NCBI GenBank assembly: GCA_002495905.1
Contig: DAHJ01000035.1
Span: 38,999-102,998 of the forward strand
Source of the DNA: Thaumarchaeota archaeon UBA223
GTDB lineage: Archaea; Thermoproteota; Nitrososphaeria; Nitrososphaerales; UBA57
Direction: 5' to 3'
Length of the DNA stretch: 64,000 nucleotides
The notes beneath the pieces were generated by a model. That model ran no database searches and had not been told where the DNA came from. It saw only the letters and a list, made by a program, of their open reading frames with translations. Made by a program: the position numbers and the translations under genes. Of the stretch, positions 1-8,540 are shown piece by piece. Numbering within the stretch: position 1 is the first letter of the stretch; each line of letters begins with the position of its first letter.

Positions 1-396
1 TTCATCAGAATCGTCTGAAACGATAATTGCATCAATCATTTTTGTTTTATTGACAATCGTCTGGATTTGTCGTCGTATCTTATCGTCGGATTTGAAACCG
101 CCAGAATGAGTCCCAGTAACAATTGCAACTTCGCATTTACGACCAGAACGAGATAACTCATTATATGTTTTAATAGCGCCAAAAATAGCATTTGCGTCTG
201 CTTCTTCTGGATCGCTAATAGCAAGTTTCATTCCTGCATTCTGACAATTTTTTGACCCAATAATCGGAGATTTAAGATTAGTTTTTTCTCCTAAATCATC
301 ATCACGATCGATACATAGAATAAGGATAGGAGTAGAACGGGATGATTGTTGTTTTCTTCTAGAAATAGAAGTTTTTTTCTTACGTGAGGTACTCAT
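1..396 (-). CDS. DUF373 family protein (partial, C-terminus outside window)
   Basis: N-terminal 132 residues of a protein running off the left edge. The reading frame starts at the ATG whose A is at 396 and stays open to base 1. After a basic N-terminus (about residues 1-19) comes a hydrophobic strand and an acidic turn (ILILCIDRDDDLGEK), then a segment containing SDPEEADANAIFGAIK and a TGTHSGG loop. This matches archaeal DUF373, whose members usually carry several C-terminal membrane helices; those would lie outside the window. The gene overlaps the end of the coiled-coil gene upstream by 17 bases, so the two are probably co-transcribed. Function is not established for the family. Confidence 0.75.
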   Translation of the reverse strand, partial: MSTSRKKKTSISRRKQQSSRSTPILILCIDRDDDLGEKTNLKSPIIGSKNCQNAGMKLAISDPEEADANAIFGAIKTYNELSRSGRKCEVAIVTGTHSGGFKSDDKIRRQIQTIVNKTKMIDAIIVSDDSDE

Positions 397-1288
397 CGTC
401 ATCATCGTAAGCTAATCTTAGTTCGTCAAATGAAAGAGATTGTCCAGATTCAAGTTTTTCTTTAGCTTTAGATTTCTCTTTCTCAAGAATAACTTTCTTT
501 TTCTTAAGAATTTCAGATTTACTAACAGATTTGATCGACTTGAATATTTCATTACGCTGACTTTTCAGCACTTGTAATTCTTTTGAGTTTGACTTTAATG
601 TTGTTTCTAGTTCTTGTATATCGTCATTAAAACCATTCATCTCGCTGAATAATTTTTCACGTTGTTTAAACTTTGTATCAAAAACTATTTTTTTCTCGTC
701 AAGGGATGCTTTTGCAGTTTTTCTAGATTCTTCAATTGTGTCAATATTAGAACCAATCTTTTTAATTTTTTTAAATAGTCCGGATACTTCTTTTCTTGCG
801 CTAGTAGATTTTTTCCATTCGTTATATTTAATCTGTAAGGATTTAATATTATCAATAAGTTGTTTCTCCTCTTGTCTAGTTAATTGTTCTGTTTGTAACT
901 TCCATTCGATTTCTTTAATTCTTTTTGAGACATTTTTGAAGTTCTCTTTTTTATTAAAACGTCGATCAGTTTTTGAAACTTGTTCTTTGTTATTTGAGTC
1001 AGTTGATTTTATACCTTCGTTGGCATCATTAATCTTTGTCCATATTTCTTTTTTTTCATTAATTAGCACCTGTCGTTCTTTACGTAAATCCCCAACTTGT
1101 TGATATAAGGGTTCCAAATCTGCTTGATGTTCGCCTAATTGTGATGTTATAGTATTAATTTCATCTCTCATATCTAGTCGTTTTTTGTTTAAGGATTTTA
1201 AATGCGTTACAAGATTTTTTCTAGAATCAAGTAAATCCTTAATCTTATTATTAATTTCGCTAGTGTTAGTAGGTTCTAATTCTGACAA
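380..1288 (-). CDS. Archaeal coiled-coil protein (COG1340-like)
   Basis: A 302-residue, highly charged protein with no membrane segments. Nearly its whole length is heptad-like Lys/Glu-rich sequence, as expected for long alpha-helical coiled coils, and it ends in an acidic tail (DDDDEYLT). Length and composition match the uncharacterised archaeal coiled-coil family COG1340, whose members are sometimes mislabelled as phosphatases; I see no phosphatase motif. It precedes and overlaps the DUF373 gene and is divergent from the THEP1 gene, sharing an 86-base upstream region with it. A structural or scaffolding role is inference. Confidence 0.7.
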   Translation of the reverse strand: MSELEPTNTSEINNKIKDLLDSRKNLVTHLKSLNKKRLDMRDEINTITSQLGEHQADLEPLYQQVGDLRKERQVLINEKKEIWTKINDANEGIKSTDSNNKEQVSKTDRRFNKKENFKNVSKRIKEIEWKLQTEQLTRQEEKQLIDNIKSLQIKYNEWKKSTSARKEVSGLFKKIKKIGSNIDTIEESRKTAKASLDEKKIVFDTKFKQREKLFSEMNGFNDDIQELETTLKSNSKELQVLKSQRNEIFKSIKSVSKSEILKKKKVILEKEKSKAKEKLESGQSLSFDELRLAYDDDDEYLT

Positions 1289-1322
1289 GTATTCATTCTG
1301 TGATAATAGCCGAATAAATAAT

Positions 1323-1350
1323 TTATGGATATTTCATATAAATTCCATAA
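1323..1350. promoter_or_regulatory. 7-bp inverted repeat flanking a TATA-like element
   Basis: TTATGGA (1323-1329) and TCCATAA (1344-1350) form a perfect inverted repeat around a 14-base spacer containing the TATA-like CATATAAAT. It lies in the short intergenic region between the divergent coiled-coil and THEP1 genes. A dyad around a TATA box could be an operator, but AT-rich DNA yields such repeats by chance. Confidence 0.3.
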
Positions 1351-1377
1351 GATACTGATATAACAAGGTGGAATTTG

Positions 1378-1920
1378 ATGAATACAGTGATTTGGGGAGT
1401 AACAGGAAGACCAGGAACAGGTAAAACCAAGGTTATCAATACATTACATTATAGATTACTATCAAATAATATTTCAATGGGAGGAGTATTGACTAGAGAT
1501 ATAAAAGAACATGGAAAAAGAACAGGAATCGAAATACAGAATATTTCAACAGGAATAAGTTATGAAATAGCAAACGTTAATAGAAAAACAGGTCCAAGAT
1601 TACAGAAATTTCGTATTAATTTAGAGAATATAGATAATTATTTGATAAAAGAATTAGAAAATTCATCCTCGAAAGCAGATTTAATCATTATAGATATGAT
1701 TGGACCAATGGAATTATTTAGTACAAAATTTTGTGAATTAACTAGTAAATTATTAGAACAAGACAAGAAAATATTATGTGCGATACAAACAAAATATAAT
1801 CATCCAATAATAAAGGAAATAAAAAAAATGAGAAATGTAAAACTATATGATCTAAATGAAAAACACAAAGTTGAAGTTATTGACGACATATACAATAATA
1901 TAATTGAAAAAATTGAATAA
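1378..1920 (+). CDS. THEP1-type nucleoside-triphosphatase
   Basis: A soluble P-loop NTPase of 180 residues. The Walker A motif GRPGTGKT is near the N-terminus (about residues 9-16), followed by GGVLTRDIKEHGKRTGIEI, typical of the THEP1/NTPase_1 family, and a hydrophobic Walker B-like strand LIIIDMIGPMEL around residue 104. Family members hydrolyse NTPs in vitro with unclear physiological role. I chose the ATG at 1378 over the in-frame TTG three bases earlier because a purine-rich AAGGTGGA element sits about 7 bases upstream of it. Its 3' end overlaps the RNase HII gene by 17 bases, indicating an operon. Confidence 0.8.
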   Translation: MNTVIWGVTGRPGTGKTKVINTLHYRLLSNNISMGGVLTRDIKEHGKRTGIEIQNISTGISYEIANVNRKTGPRLQKFRINLENIDNYLIKELENSSSKADLIIIDMIGPMELFSTKFCELTSKLLEQDKKILCAIQTKYNHPIIKEIKKMRNVKLYDLNEKHKVEVIDDIYNNIIEKIE

Positions 1921-2608
1921 ATTATTTATATCTGGAATCGATGAAGCAGGAAGAGGTTCAATACTAGGGCCATTAGTAATAGCATCTGTTACTGCTGATA
2001 AAAAAACAATTAGAAAGTTTTCAAGAATTGGGATAAAAGATTCAAAACAATTATCGCCTCGAAACAGAGAAGCATTTGCAAAAATAATTATGGACGAATC
2101 TGAAAATGTAATAGTATCAAAACTTTCTGAAAAAAAGATAGATAAGTCGGTAAGATTAAGAAAAGAATATCTAAGAAATAAAAATTTTATTGTAAGTAAT
2201 AAAATAATTGGATTGAATGAGTTAGAAGCTTATTCTATGTCAAAAATAATCAATAATTTAGATTCTCATTCAGTATATGTGGATTCGTGTGATGTAAAGC
2301 CAGAGAGGTTCAGAAAAAGGATTGAGAATTACTTAAACAAGAATATTAAAATCCATTCTAGGCATAAAGCAGATGAGAAATTCATAATAGTAGCAGCGGC
2401 TTCTGTAATTGCAAAATACACGCGCGATAGAGAGATTGTCAAATTAGAAAGAAGATTTGGGAATATAGGAAGTGGTTATCCATCAGATCCAATAACTAGA
2501 ATATTCTTACAAAAATGGCTTAAAAATCACAGGGATAAACCAGAGTTTGCAAGAAAATCGTGGAAGACATGGGAAGATTTACAACCAAAAATTGATGATT
2601 ATTTTTAG
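1904..2608 (+). CDS. rnhB: Ribonuclease HII
   Basis: RNase HII cleaves the RNA strand of RNA/DNA hybrids and removes misincorporated ribonucleotides. The N-terminal motif SGIDEAGRGSILGPLVIAS carries the first catalytic Asp-Glu pair; KDSKQLSPRNR follows, then the acidic YVDSCDV segment and the HKADEKFIIVAAASVIAKY motif, all characteristic of archaeal/eukaryotic-like type 2 RNase H. Length (about 230 residues) is normal. The start is a TTG, either at 1904 or at 1913; both lie inside the end of the THEP1 gene. It ends one base before the convergent fibrillarin gene's stop. Confidence 0.93.
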   Translation: MKKLNKLFISGIDEAGRGSILGPLVIASVTADKKTIRKFSRIGIKDSKQLSPRNREAFAKIIMDESENVIVSKLSEKKIDKSVRLRKEYLRNKNFIVSNKIIGLNELEAYSMSKIINNLDSHSVYVDSCDVKPERFRKRIENYLNKNIKIHSRHKADEKFIIVAAASVIAKYTRDREIVKLERRFGNIGSGYPSDPITRIFLQKWLKNHRDKPEFARKSWKTWEDLQPKIDDYF

Positions 2609-3292
2609 TTATTTTAGGGTAGACATAATCATAGCATGATCTTTATCAAAAGGATGAAGATTAACCATTTGATTTATTTCAAAGCCGTTAGATTCCAATC
2701 TAGTCATTTCCTGTTCATATATTGATTCAGGATCTTTTGTAGTATCAATACTACGAGATTTTATTACCAAGATTAATTTAGAACCGCTAGTTAAGAATTC
2801 GTTACAATTGTTAATTGCAATATCAGTTTGATCAGGTTGTGATATATCACAATATACACTATCAATATTTCGAAAAATGGAAGTATAGCTATCTATATTA
2901 CGTGCATCTGCAATAATTGGAATAATATTATTTCGAAAAGATACAACGTTATCAATAAAATCACGTGCAACACGGGATGAGATTTCAACACAAAACAATA
3001 ATCCAGTTTTACCAACGATATCAGATACATGAGAAGGAGTAGTGCCAGTAGAAGAGCCAAGGTATAGAATAGTAGAACCGTCAGTAAAAGGAATATCTTT
3101 CATGCCATTAATAATCGAGGCTGCAAGTTTACTTCGATAAGGATCCCAAATACGGAATTCAGAATTTGAAGATTTTTGAAGATGTTCGCCATATACACTA
3201 TTACCTGGAACAAAATTTTTAGTTGCAAGTTTATCTTTCCCTGCAACTTCAATCCATTTTACATTATTTGGAAGTTCTTCTACGTTTTTCAT
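2609..3292 (-). CDS. flpA: Fibrillarin-like rRNA/tRNA 2'-O-methyltransferase
   Basis: Catalytic subunit of the archaeal C/D-box sRNP; transfers methyl from S-adenosylmethionine to the ribose 2'-OH at sites chosen by guide RNA. It shows the fibrillarin core: WDPYRSKLAASIINGM, the SAM-binding LYLGSSTGTTPSHVSDIVG (canonically LGAxxGTTxSHVSDIVG), and the later strands CVEISSRVARD and VYCDISQPDQTDI. Its 227 residues are normal. It follows nop5 with a 29-base overlap, the conserved archaeal nop5-flpA operon order. The ATG at 3290-3292 is the obvious start. Confidence 0.96.
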   Translation of the reverse strand: MKNVEELPNNVKWIEVAGKDKLATKNFVPGNSVYGEHLQKSSNSEFRIWDPYRSKLAASIINGMKDIPFTDGSTILYLGSSTGTTPSHVSDIVGKTGLLFCVEISSRVARDFIDNVVSFRNNIIPIIADARNIDSYTSIFRNIDSVYCDISQPDQTDIAINNCNEFLTSGSKLILVIKSRSIDTTKDPESIYEQEMTRLESNGFEINQMVNLHPFDKDHAMIMSTLK

Positions 3293-4478
3293 TCATGCTT
3301 CTCCTTAATTTTTTGTGTTTTTTCTTGGAATAATTATTACGATCAGCTACAGGGGAAGCATATTTTTCTTGAATTTCACGATATCTTTCGTCAAGGCTAT
3401 TTTCAATATCGAGTTCTTTACTGCCTCGAAATGCATCAATTCGTGCGGCAATAGCAATTTTACTAGCCAAAGAACGTGCAATTTTTCCACGTTGCCATTT
3501 AGGACTAGAATGTACTTTATCATGTTGGAAGATAATTCCATGTTTGGGAGGTCTACTACCGCTCTTTAGTGAACGAAATAGTGCTTTTTCTGCTCCAAGA
3601 ACTTGTATTGTACTTGAAGGTAATTTTGCAAGTTTCAATAATCCACCAGATTTTGCAATTAAACGCGCACCAATAGTTGGACCTGCAATTGAACTAAGAT
3701 TTGGAGCGATATTATTCATCAAGTCACTAATATAATTGAGCATTTTATCACGAACTTTAACTAAATTAATAACGTTTTCAGATAAAATGGAAATAATATT
3801 CAAATCTTTTGAATTAATTTCGCCGCCTTTAGAATCTTGTGCAGCACTAAACAAAGCATCAAGTTTCTTTTCAGAAAAATTAAAAGAAACCAAGTCTTTT
3901 TCAGTTATTGAATTACGATCTAGACCAAGAGAAACAAATTTAAAATAAACATTACTATCTTTAACTAAATTTTCTAATTCAGGAAAATGAAGTCCATACC
4001 ATTCGTTAATTCTTGCCATAAGAATATTAACAGCTTTATCAAGTTCATCTAAAGAATTTATTCCTTCAATAATTTGAAGATCTTCTTTACCAGAAACATC
4101 GCGAATTTGTTGTTTTGAGTATTCAATAGAGAAATTTTGAAGAAATTTACTTATTTCCTCTTCAGAACTAAAGAAACCAGACTGAACAAATAATGGAAAA
4201 AGATTAGAAGAATCAATTGTTTGATGAATGAAGTTTTTGTCAGGAAATATTTTATTAAGTATGTCAATTAAAGACTGGTCATTTACTTCAAGAGAATCAG
4301 GTAGTTCATTCGATGAATTGTCAAAAAAGTTTTTAATATCTTCAGATACATTCGAGTTTTTAATTTGAGAATATAAGGATATTTCAGAATTAGGTTCAAA
4401 TCGATGACTTTGAAGAACTTCATATTTATCATTAATTATAATAATTCCTGCTTCTGTTAGAATTACCTTGTTGGTCAA
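3264..4478 (-). CDS. nop5: Nop5 (Nop56/58-like) C/D-box RNP scaffold protein
   Basis: Scaffold of the archaeal box C/D RNP; bridges fibrillarin and the L7Ae-RNA complex. The C-terminal NOP domain is clear: DLMNNIAPNLSSIAGPTIGA, then LIAKSGGLLKLAKLPSSTIQ, VLGAEKALFRSLKSGSRPP and KHGIIFQHD. These match the family consensus closely. The N-terminal half (fibrillarin-binding and coiled-coil regions) is more divergent, and the last about 30 residues are strongly basic. Start appears to be TTG at 4478. It overlaps flpA by 29 bases, consistent with coupled translation of the two partners. Confidence 0.95.
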   Translation of the reverse strand: MTNKVILTEAGIIIINDKYEVLQSHRFEPNSEISLYSQIKNSNVSEDIKNFFDNSSNELPDSLEVNDQSLIDILNKIFPDKNFIHQTIDSSNLFPLFVQSGFFSSEEEISKFLQNFSIEYSKQQIRDVSGKEDLQIIEGINSLDELDKAVNILMARINEWYGLHFPELENLVKDSNVYFKFVSLGLDRNSITEKDLVSFNFSEKKLDALFSAAQDSKGGEINSKDLNIISILSENVINLVKVRDKMLNYISDLMNNIAPNLSSIAGPTIGARLIAKSGGLLKLAKLPSSTIQVLGAEKALFRSLKSGSRPPKHGIIFQHDKVHSSPKWQRGKIARSLASKIAIAARIDAFRGSKELDIENSLDERYREIQEKYASPVADRNNYSKKKHKKLRRSMNEKRRRTSK

Positions 4479-4540
4479 GATATGGAAAATACTAAATAAC
4501 CATTCTTAAAGTTTTCAAGATGATTGAAACAGCATTACAT

Positions 4541-4550
4541 TTTTAAATAT
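4541..4550 (+). promoter_or_regulatory. TATA box of the S30e gene
   Basis: TTTTAAATAT at 4541-4550 lies about 20-29 bases before the S30e ATG at 4570. That spacing would place transcription initiation at or next to the ATG, giving a leaderless mRNA, common in archaea. Confidence 0.55.
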
Positions 4551-4569
4551 CGAGAAGCTTACTATTTCT

Positions 4570-4749
4570 ATGCCAACTCACGGTTCATTAACAAAAGCAG
4601 GTAAAGTAAGAGGTCAAACCCCCAAAGTAGAAGGAAAAGTACGAGTTAGTAAAAATCCAAGAGTAAAGTCAAAAAGATCATTTAAAACAAGAGTGATATT
4701 AAACAGAACAATAGGCCAGAAATGGGACAAAGTAGTTCGTACAAGATAA
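4570..4749 (+). CDS. rps30e: Ribosomal protein S30e
   Basis: A very basic 59-residue protein beginning [20 protein letters not shown] and continuing with [11 protein letters not shown] and NRTIGQKW, diagnostic of archaeal/eukaryotic small-subunit protein S30e (the eukaryotic version is the C-terminal part of the FAU fusion). The ATG at 4570 and TAA at 4747-4749 bound a normal-length protein. It is divergent from nop5 and has its own TATA box. This gene is easily missed because of its size. Confidence 0.93.
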   Translation: MPTHGSLTKAGKVRGQTPKVEGKVRVSKNPRVKSKRSFKTRVILNRTIGQKWDKVVRTR

Positions 4750-4826
4750 TCGCATCAAGTATCAATTAGCTTGAAATTATAACGTATATTTTATTAATAG
4801 ATTTTTATTACTGAAAGGATGTAATA

Positions 4827-5417
4827 ATGAATAAACAAATTGCAGCAATAGGACTAATATTATCATTAGGTGGAGCGTATTTATTTTCACTATCATCAGT
4901 AATGGTATTATCAGAATTTGATATTGTTCCGACTAATTCCTTTATTACTTATTATGCCAATGTATCTACACTTCCATTACCTGTAGCGAATTATAATTTA
5001 GAATTAACAAATAGTAACAAAGATGATGAATTCGTAGACGGAGAAAATATACCGGGACATCCAATTGATTTGTACGTATTCGATGATGAGAATTATGATA
5101 AATTCAAAAGATGTGGAGGGTCGAGAGAAGGAGCAGACATATGTTCTGAATGGGAACCAATACTTTCAAGGATGGAACTTACAGGAGTTTTTAAAAGAGC
5201 ACTTGATCCAGAAATAGATAGATTAACAGTAGTTGTATGGAATCATAGTCCTGAAAAAACAGTAGATAATTCAATTTCTATAAGATTAGAATCTAATTAT
5301 AGCGGAATAGCAAACATAATAGTCATAATCGGATTACTAGTTTTTTATATTGGAATGAGCAGGAAAGAAGAAAAAAAATCTAATAAAGATTTGAAAAACA
5401 AAGCCAAAAAGGAATAA
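4827..5417 (+). CDS. Membrane-anchored protein of unknown function
   Basis: Not recognised. The 196-residue protein has an N-terminal hydrophobic helix (about residues 5-30), a roughly 115-residue hydrophilic, probably extracytoplasmic domain containing two cysteines (RCGGSREGADICSEW), a second helix near residues 155-175 (IANIIVIIGLLVFYIGM) and a lysine-rich tail that should face the cytoplasm. The ATG is preceded by a clear Shine-Dalgarno-like GAAAGGATG. LysRS starts 10 bases after its stop, so the two are likely co-transcribed, without an obvious functional link. Confidence 0.7.
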   Translation: MNKQIAAIGLILSLGGAYLFSLSSVMVLSEFDIVPTNSFITYYANVSTLPLPVANYNLELTNSNKDDEFVDGENIPGHPIDLYVFDDENYDKFKRCGGSREGADICSEWEPILSRMELTGVFKRALDPEIDRLTVVVWNHSPEKTVDNSISIRLESNYSGIANIIVIIGLLVFYIGMSRKEEKKSNKDLKNKAKKE

Positions 5418-5427
5418 TGAGTAATAA

Positions 5428-7011
5428 TTGAGTAAAATTGGAAGAGGAACTTGGATCGATAAGTTAACTAATGAGATTATCGAAAGGGAAATTCAGTTAA
5501 AACGTTCAACTAAAAAAATTAATGTTGAAAGTGGTTTAGGCGCATCAGGAATTCCTCACATAGGAAGTTTAGGAGATGCAGTAAGAGCATATGGAGTAAA
5601 AATGGCGTTAGAAGATAGAGGATATAATTCCGAATTAATAGCATATTCAGACGATATGGATGGATTAAGAAAGATTCCAGAAGGATTTCCTGAAACATTA
5701 AAAGATGAATTAGGAAAACCTGTATCTTCTATAGACGATCCATTTGGATGTCATTCGTCATACGGAGAACATATGAGTTCGTTATTGTTAGATGGTTTAG
5801 ACAAACTAAATATAAAATATACATTTAAGAGTGCAACAAAAATTTATCAAGAGGGAATATTAAATGAACAAATAAGTACAATATTGAAAAATTCAGAAAT
5901 AATAGGTAAGAAAATTGCAGAAATAACTGGACAGACTAAGTTTGAGAAATTATTACCATATTATCCAGTTTGTGAAAATTGTAAGAAGATATACGTAACT
6001 GTACCAACTGAATTCGACCAAGAAAACAATATTCTCGAATATGTATGTAAAGATGTCGAAATAGGAGGAAATTTAATTAAAGGATGTAATCATTCAGGTA
6101 CTACAAATTTATCAGAGGGAAAGGGAAAACTTGGCTGGAAAGTTGAATTTGCAGCTAGATGGGCTGCATTAGATATAAGATTCGAGGCATATGGAAAAGA
6201 TATAGAAGATTCGGTTAAGATAAATGATTGGATATCAGGAAATGTTCTAGATCATGAACACCCATTTCATGTAAGATATGAAATGTTTTTAGATAAATCA
6301 GGTAAAAAGATTTCTAAATCAATTGGAAATGTTTTGACGCCACAAAAATGGTTAGAATACGGAACTCCCGACTCATTGTTATTGCTGATGTTCAAGAGAA
6401 TATCAGGAGCAAGAGCTTTATCAGTGGAAGACATTCCAACGTATATGGACGAAGTAGATGTAGTAGAGGACATATATTTTAACAAGGTCATGTCGGAAAA
6501 TAAAGATAAAACGATTAGAATGAAAGGATTGTATGAATATGTCAATCATTTAAACCCTCCAGAAAAAGAAGAAATTCACCTCCCATATAGATTGTTAGTA
6601 GAATTAGCTGAAATAGCTCCTGAAGATAATTCTGTAGAATATATATCAAAAAAACTAGTCGAATATCAATATGTAAAAGAAATAGATGATAACATATTGC
6701 AAAGGATCAGATTAGGGATAAATTGGGCTCGAGATTTTAAATCGGATGAAATAGGAGCAGTAGAAGTATCAGATAGTCATAAGAAACCATTAACAGAAAT
6801 CATTACTTTATTAGAAAATAATTCAGATCCTGAAGTTATTCAAAGTGAGATATTCGAGATAGCAAAAGCAAATAACCTTAAACCAAGAATATTATTTCAG
6901 TTATTATATCAGATACTTCTGGGTAGCAATAAAGGTCCAAAATTAGGAAAATACATAGTAGATGCAAATAAAACTAAAATAACTAAGAAAATTAAAGCTG
7001 CAATAGAGTAA
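5428..7011 (+). CDS. lysS: Class I lysyl-tRNA synthetase
   Basis: Charges tRNA-Lys with lysine. This is the class I form found in most archaea and some bacteria, not the class II enzyme. The HIGH-type motif is PHIGS (about residues 43-47), following GLGASGI. The KMSKS-type loop is KKISKSIGN at about residues 293-301. Between them is a cysteine cluster (CENCKK and later Cys residues, about 190-225) consistent with metal binding. The 527-residue length is right. The start is TTG at 5428. It sits just downstream of the unknown membrane protein gene. Confidence 0.95.
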   Translation: MSKIGRGTWIDKLTNEIIEREIQLKRSTKKINVESGLGASGIPHIGSLGDAVRAYGVKMALEDRGYNSELIAYSDDMDGLRKIPEGFPETLKDELGKPVSSIDDPFGCHSSYGEHMSSLLLDGLDKLNIKYTFKSATKIYQEGILNEQISTILKNSEIIGKKIAEITGQTKFEKLLPYYPVCENCKKIYVTVPTEFDQENNILEYVCKDVEIGGNLIKGCNHSGTTNLSEGKGKLGWKVEFAARWAALDIRFEAYGKDIEDSVKINDWISGNVLDHEHPFHVRYEMFLDKSGKKISKSIGNVLTPQKWLEYGTPDSLLLLMFKRISGARALSVEDIPTYMDEVDVVEDIYFNKVMSENKDKTIRMKGLYEYVNHLNPPEKEEIHLPYRLLVELAEIAPEDNSVEYISKKLVEYQYVKEIDDNILQRIRLGINWARDFKSDEIGAVEVSDSHKKPLTEIITLLENNSDPEVIQSEIFEIAKANNLKPRILFQLLYQILLGSNKGPKLGKYIVDANKTKITKKIKAAIE

Positions 7012-7044
7012 TAGTTAATTTATGAGAAATTATAAGCAAAGTGA

Positions 7045-7803
7045 TTGAAATTGGTACGCGCGCAAAACTCAAGTAATGCTTTAAACAACAGGTTATCTGC
7101 ACATGCAAATTATGCAAAATTTGAGATAAATGATTGGATAATTCCAAAATTAGAAATTAAAGAAAACGATAATGTATTAGATATAGCATGTGGAAATGGA
7201 AAACAACTAATTCCAATAAGTGAAATCATTAACAAGGATGGATCAATTACAGGATTAGATATATCAAAAGATCTTCTAGATGAAATTGAATCAAATATTA
7301 AGAGAAAGAACGTGTTCTTAAAAAATGAAAGTATGGAGAACATAAACAAAGAATTCAAGAATGAACAATTCGATCTAATATTGTGTTGTTTTGGATTATA
7401 TTATTCAAAAGATTACAAAAAAACAATTAAGGACATTTATGATAAATTAAAGAATGGAGGCAGATGTTTCGTTTGTGGTCCTGTCAAAAGAAATAACAAA
7501 GAATTAACAGACATACATGAAACATTTGAAAAGCTTCCTGAAGAATACAATATGCATAATACTTTCATGGAATCAAAAGCTTTACCATATTTTGAAACAT
7601 TATTTGGAGAAGTGCAAACAGAAATTTTTGAAAATCCTATAACTTTTCCAAGTAAAGATGAATTGTTAAGATATTGGAAATCATATACATTATTTGAGAA
7701 GGAAGAGCAGAGTAAATTTGAGAAAGTATTAGAAGACATATTCATAAGAGAAAATAAGTTTATAACAAAAAAAGTAGTAATGGGAATATCAGCTAAGAAA
7801 TGA
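7045..7803 (+). CDS. SAM-dependent class I methyltransferase
   Basis: A soluble methyltransferase of about 250 residues. The SAM-binding glycine-rich motif I is DNVLDIACGNGKQLIPIS (about residues 41-58), followed by an acidic strand end ITGLDISKDLLDEI and the post-motif FDLILCCFGLYYSKDYKKT, as in Methyltransf_11/25 enzymes. The substrate cannot be read from the sequence. Its stop overlaps the ATG of the PIG-L deacetylase gene (ATGA), so it begins the plus-strand part of the glycan island and may modify a sugar or lipid carrier; that role is inference from context. The start is TTG. Confidence 0.75.
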   Translation: MKLVRAQNSSNALNNRLSAHANYAKFEINDWIIPKLEIKENDNVLDIACGNGKQLIPISEIINKDGSITGLDISKDLLDEIESNIKRKNVFLKNESMENINKEFKNEQFDLILCCFGLYYSKDYKKTIKDIYDKLKNGGRCFVCGPVKRNNKELTDIHETFEKLPEEYNMHNTFMESKALPYFETLFGEVQTEIFENPITFPSKDELLRYWKSYTLFEKEEQSKFEKVLEDIFIRENKFITKKVVMGISAKK

Positions 7804-8498
7804 CATTAAATTATAAGAATAAAAAATTATTAGTTATTGCACCCCATCCCGATGATGAAGTCCTTGGTTGTGGAGGTTTAATTTCAAAAGTTAAATCGTC
7901 AGGTGGAGAAGTTCATGTTTTATGTTTTACTGTTGGAAATATCAAACAATATGGAGGAACTAGTAACTTTGAAAAAAGAGTAGTAGAAATGAAGAAAGTA
8001 ATGAGATATTTGAAAGTAGATTCATTCGATTTAGCATGGGCAGGTGATGAATATCACCTAAAACTTGACAAAGTTCCACAAAAGGATTTGATTAACACAA
8101 TTGAAAAAGGAGATGTTTCATTATCAACAGTAAAACCGGATATAATAGCAATACCTTTCATAGGGTCTACTAATCAAGATCATGTTGCAGTTGCCAAAGC
8201 TAGTTTTACAGCATGCAGACCTGTAAGAAATAATGAAAAAGACATTACAAAAATAGTATTATCATATGAGCAACCAGAAACAAATTGGACTAGAAAAAGA
8301 TTTCATCCTAATTTTTATGTTGATATATCAAAGGAATTAAAAAAGAAAATAAAGGCATTATCTTTGTATTCATCTCAAGTAAGAAGCAAGAATCATCCCA
8401 GAACCCCAAGAGTAATTGAAAATATAGCAGAACTAAGAGGGACAGAAATAGGTGTTAAATATGCAGAAGCATATGAATGTCACAGATTGATAATTTAA
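7800..8498 (+). CDS. PIG-L/LmbE family N-acetylglucosaminyl deacetylase-like
   Basis: Zinc-dependent deacetylase fold. The diagnostic metal-binding motif AHPDDE appears as VIAPHPDDEVLGCGG at about residues 12-26, and the second metal-binding segment GSTNQDHVAVAKA contains the NxDH histidine. Family members remove N-acetyl groups from GlcNAc-containing glycolipids or glycans. Its ATG overlaps the upstream methyltransferase stop by four bases. Together with the neighbouring epimerase and glycosyltransferases it probably acts on an amino-sugar intermediate of a surface glycan; the exact substrate is unknown. Confidence 0.85.
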   Translation: MTLNYKNKKLLVIAPHPDDEVLGCGGLISKVKSSGGEVHVLCFTVGNIKQYGGTSNFEKRVVEMKKVMRYLKVDSFDLAWAGDEYHLKLDKVPQKDLINTIEKGDVSLSTVKPDIIAIPFIGSTNQDHVAVAKASFTACRPVRNNEKDITKIVLSYEQPETNWTRKRFHPNFYVDISKELKKKIKALSLYSSQVRSKNHPRTPRVIENIAELRGTEIGVKYAEAYECHRLII

Positions 8499-8540
8499 TT
8501 AGAAAAGAATTTATTATGTATGAAGAAGTAGAGTAATAAA

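Noticed and set aside
36..224. 62-residue minus-strand frame
   Set aside because: It lies inside the DUF373 gene in another frame and has no family resemblance; the DUF373 frame (1-396) is clearly the coding one.
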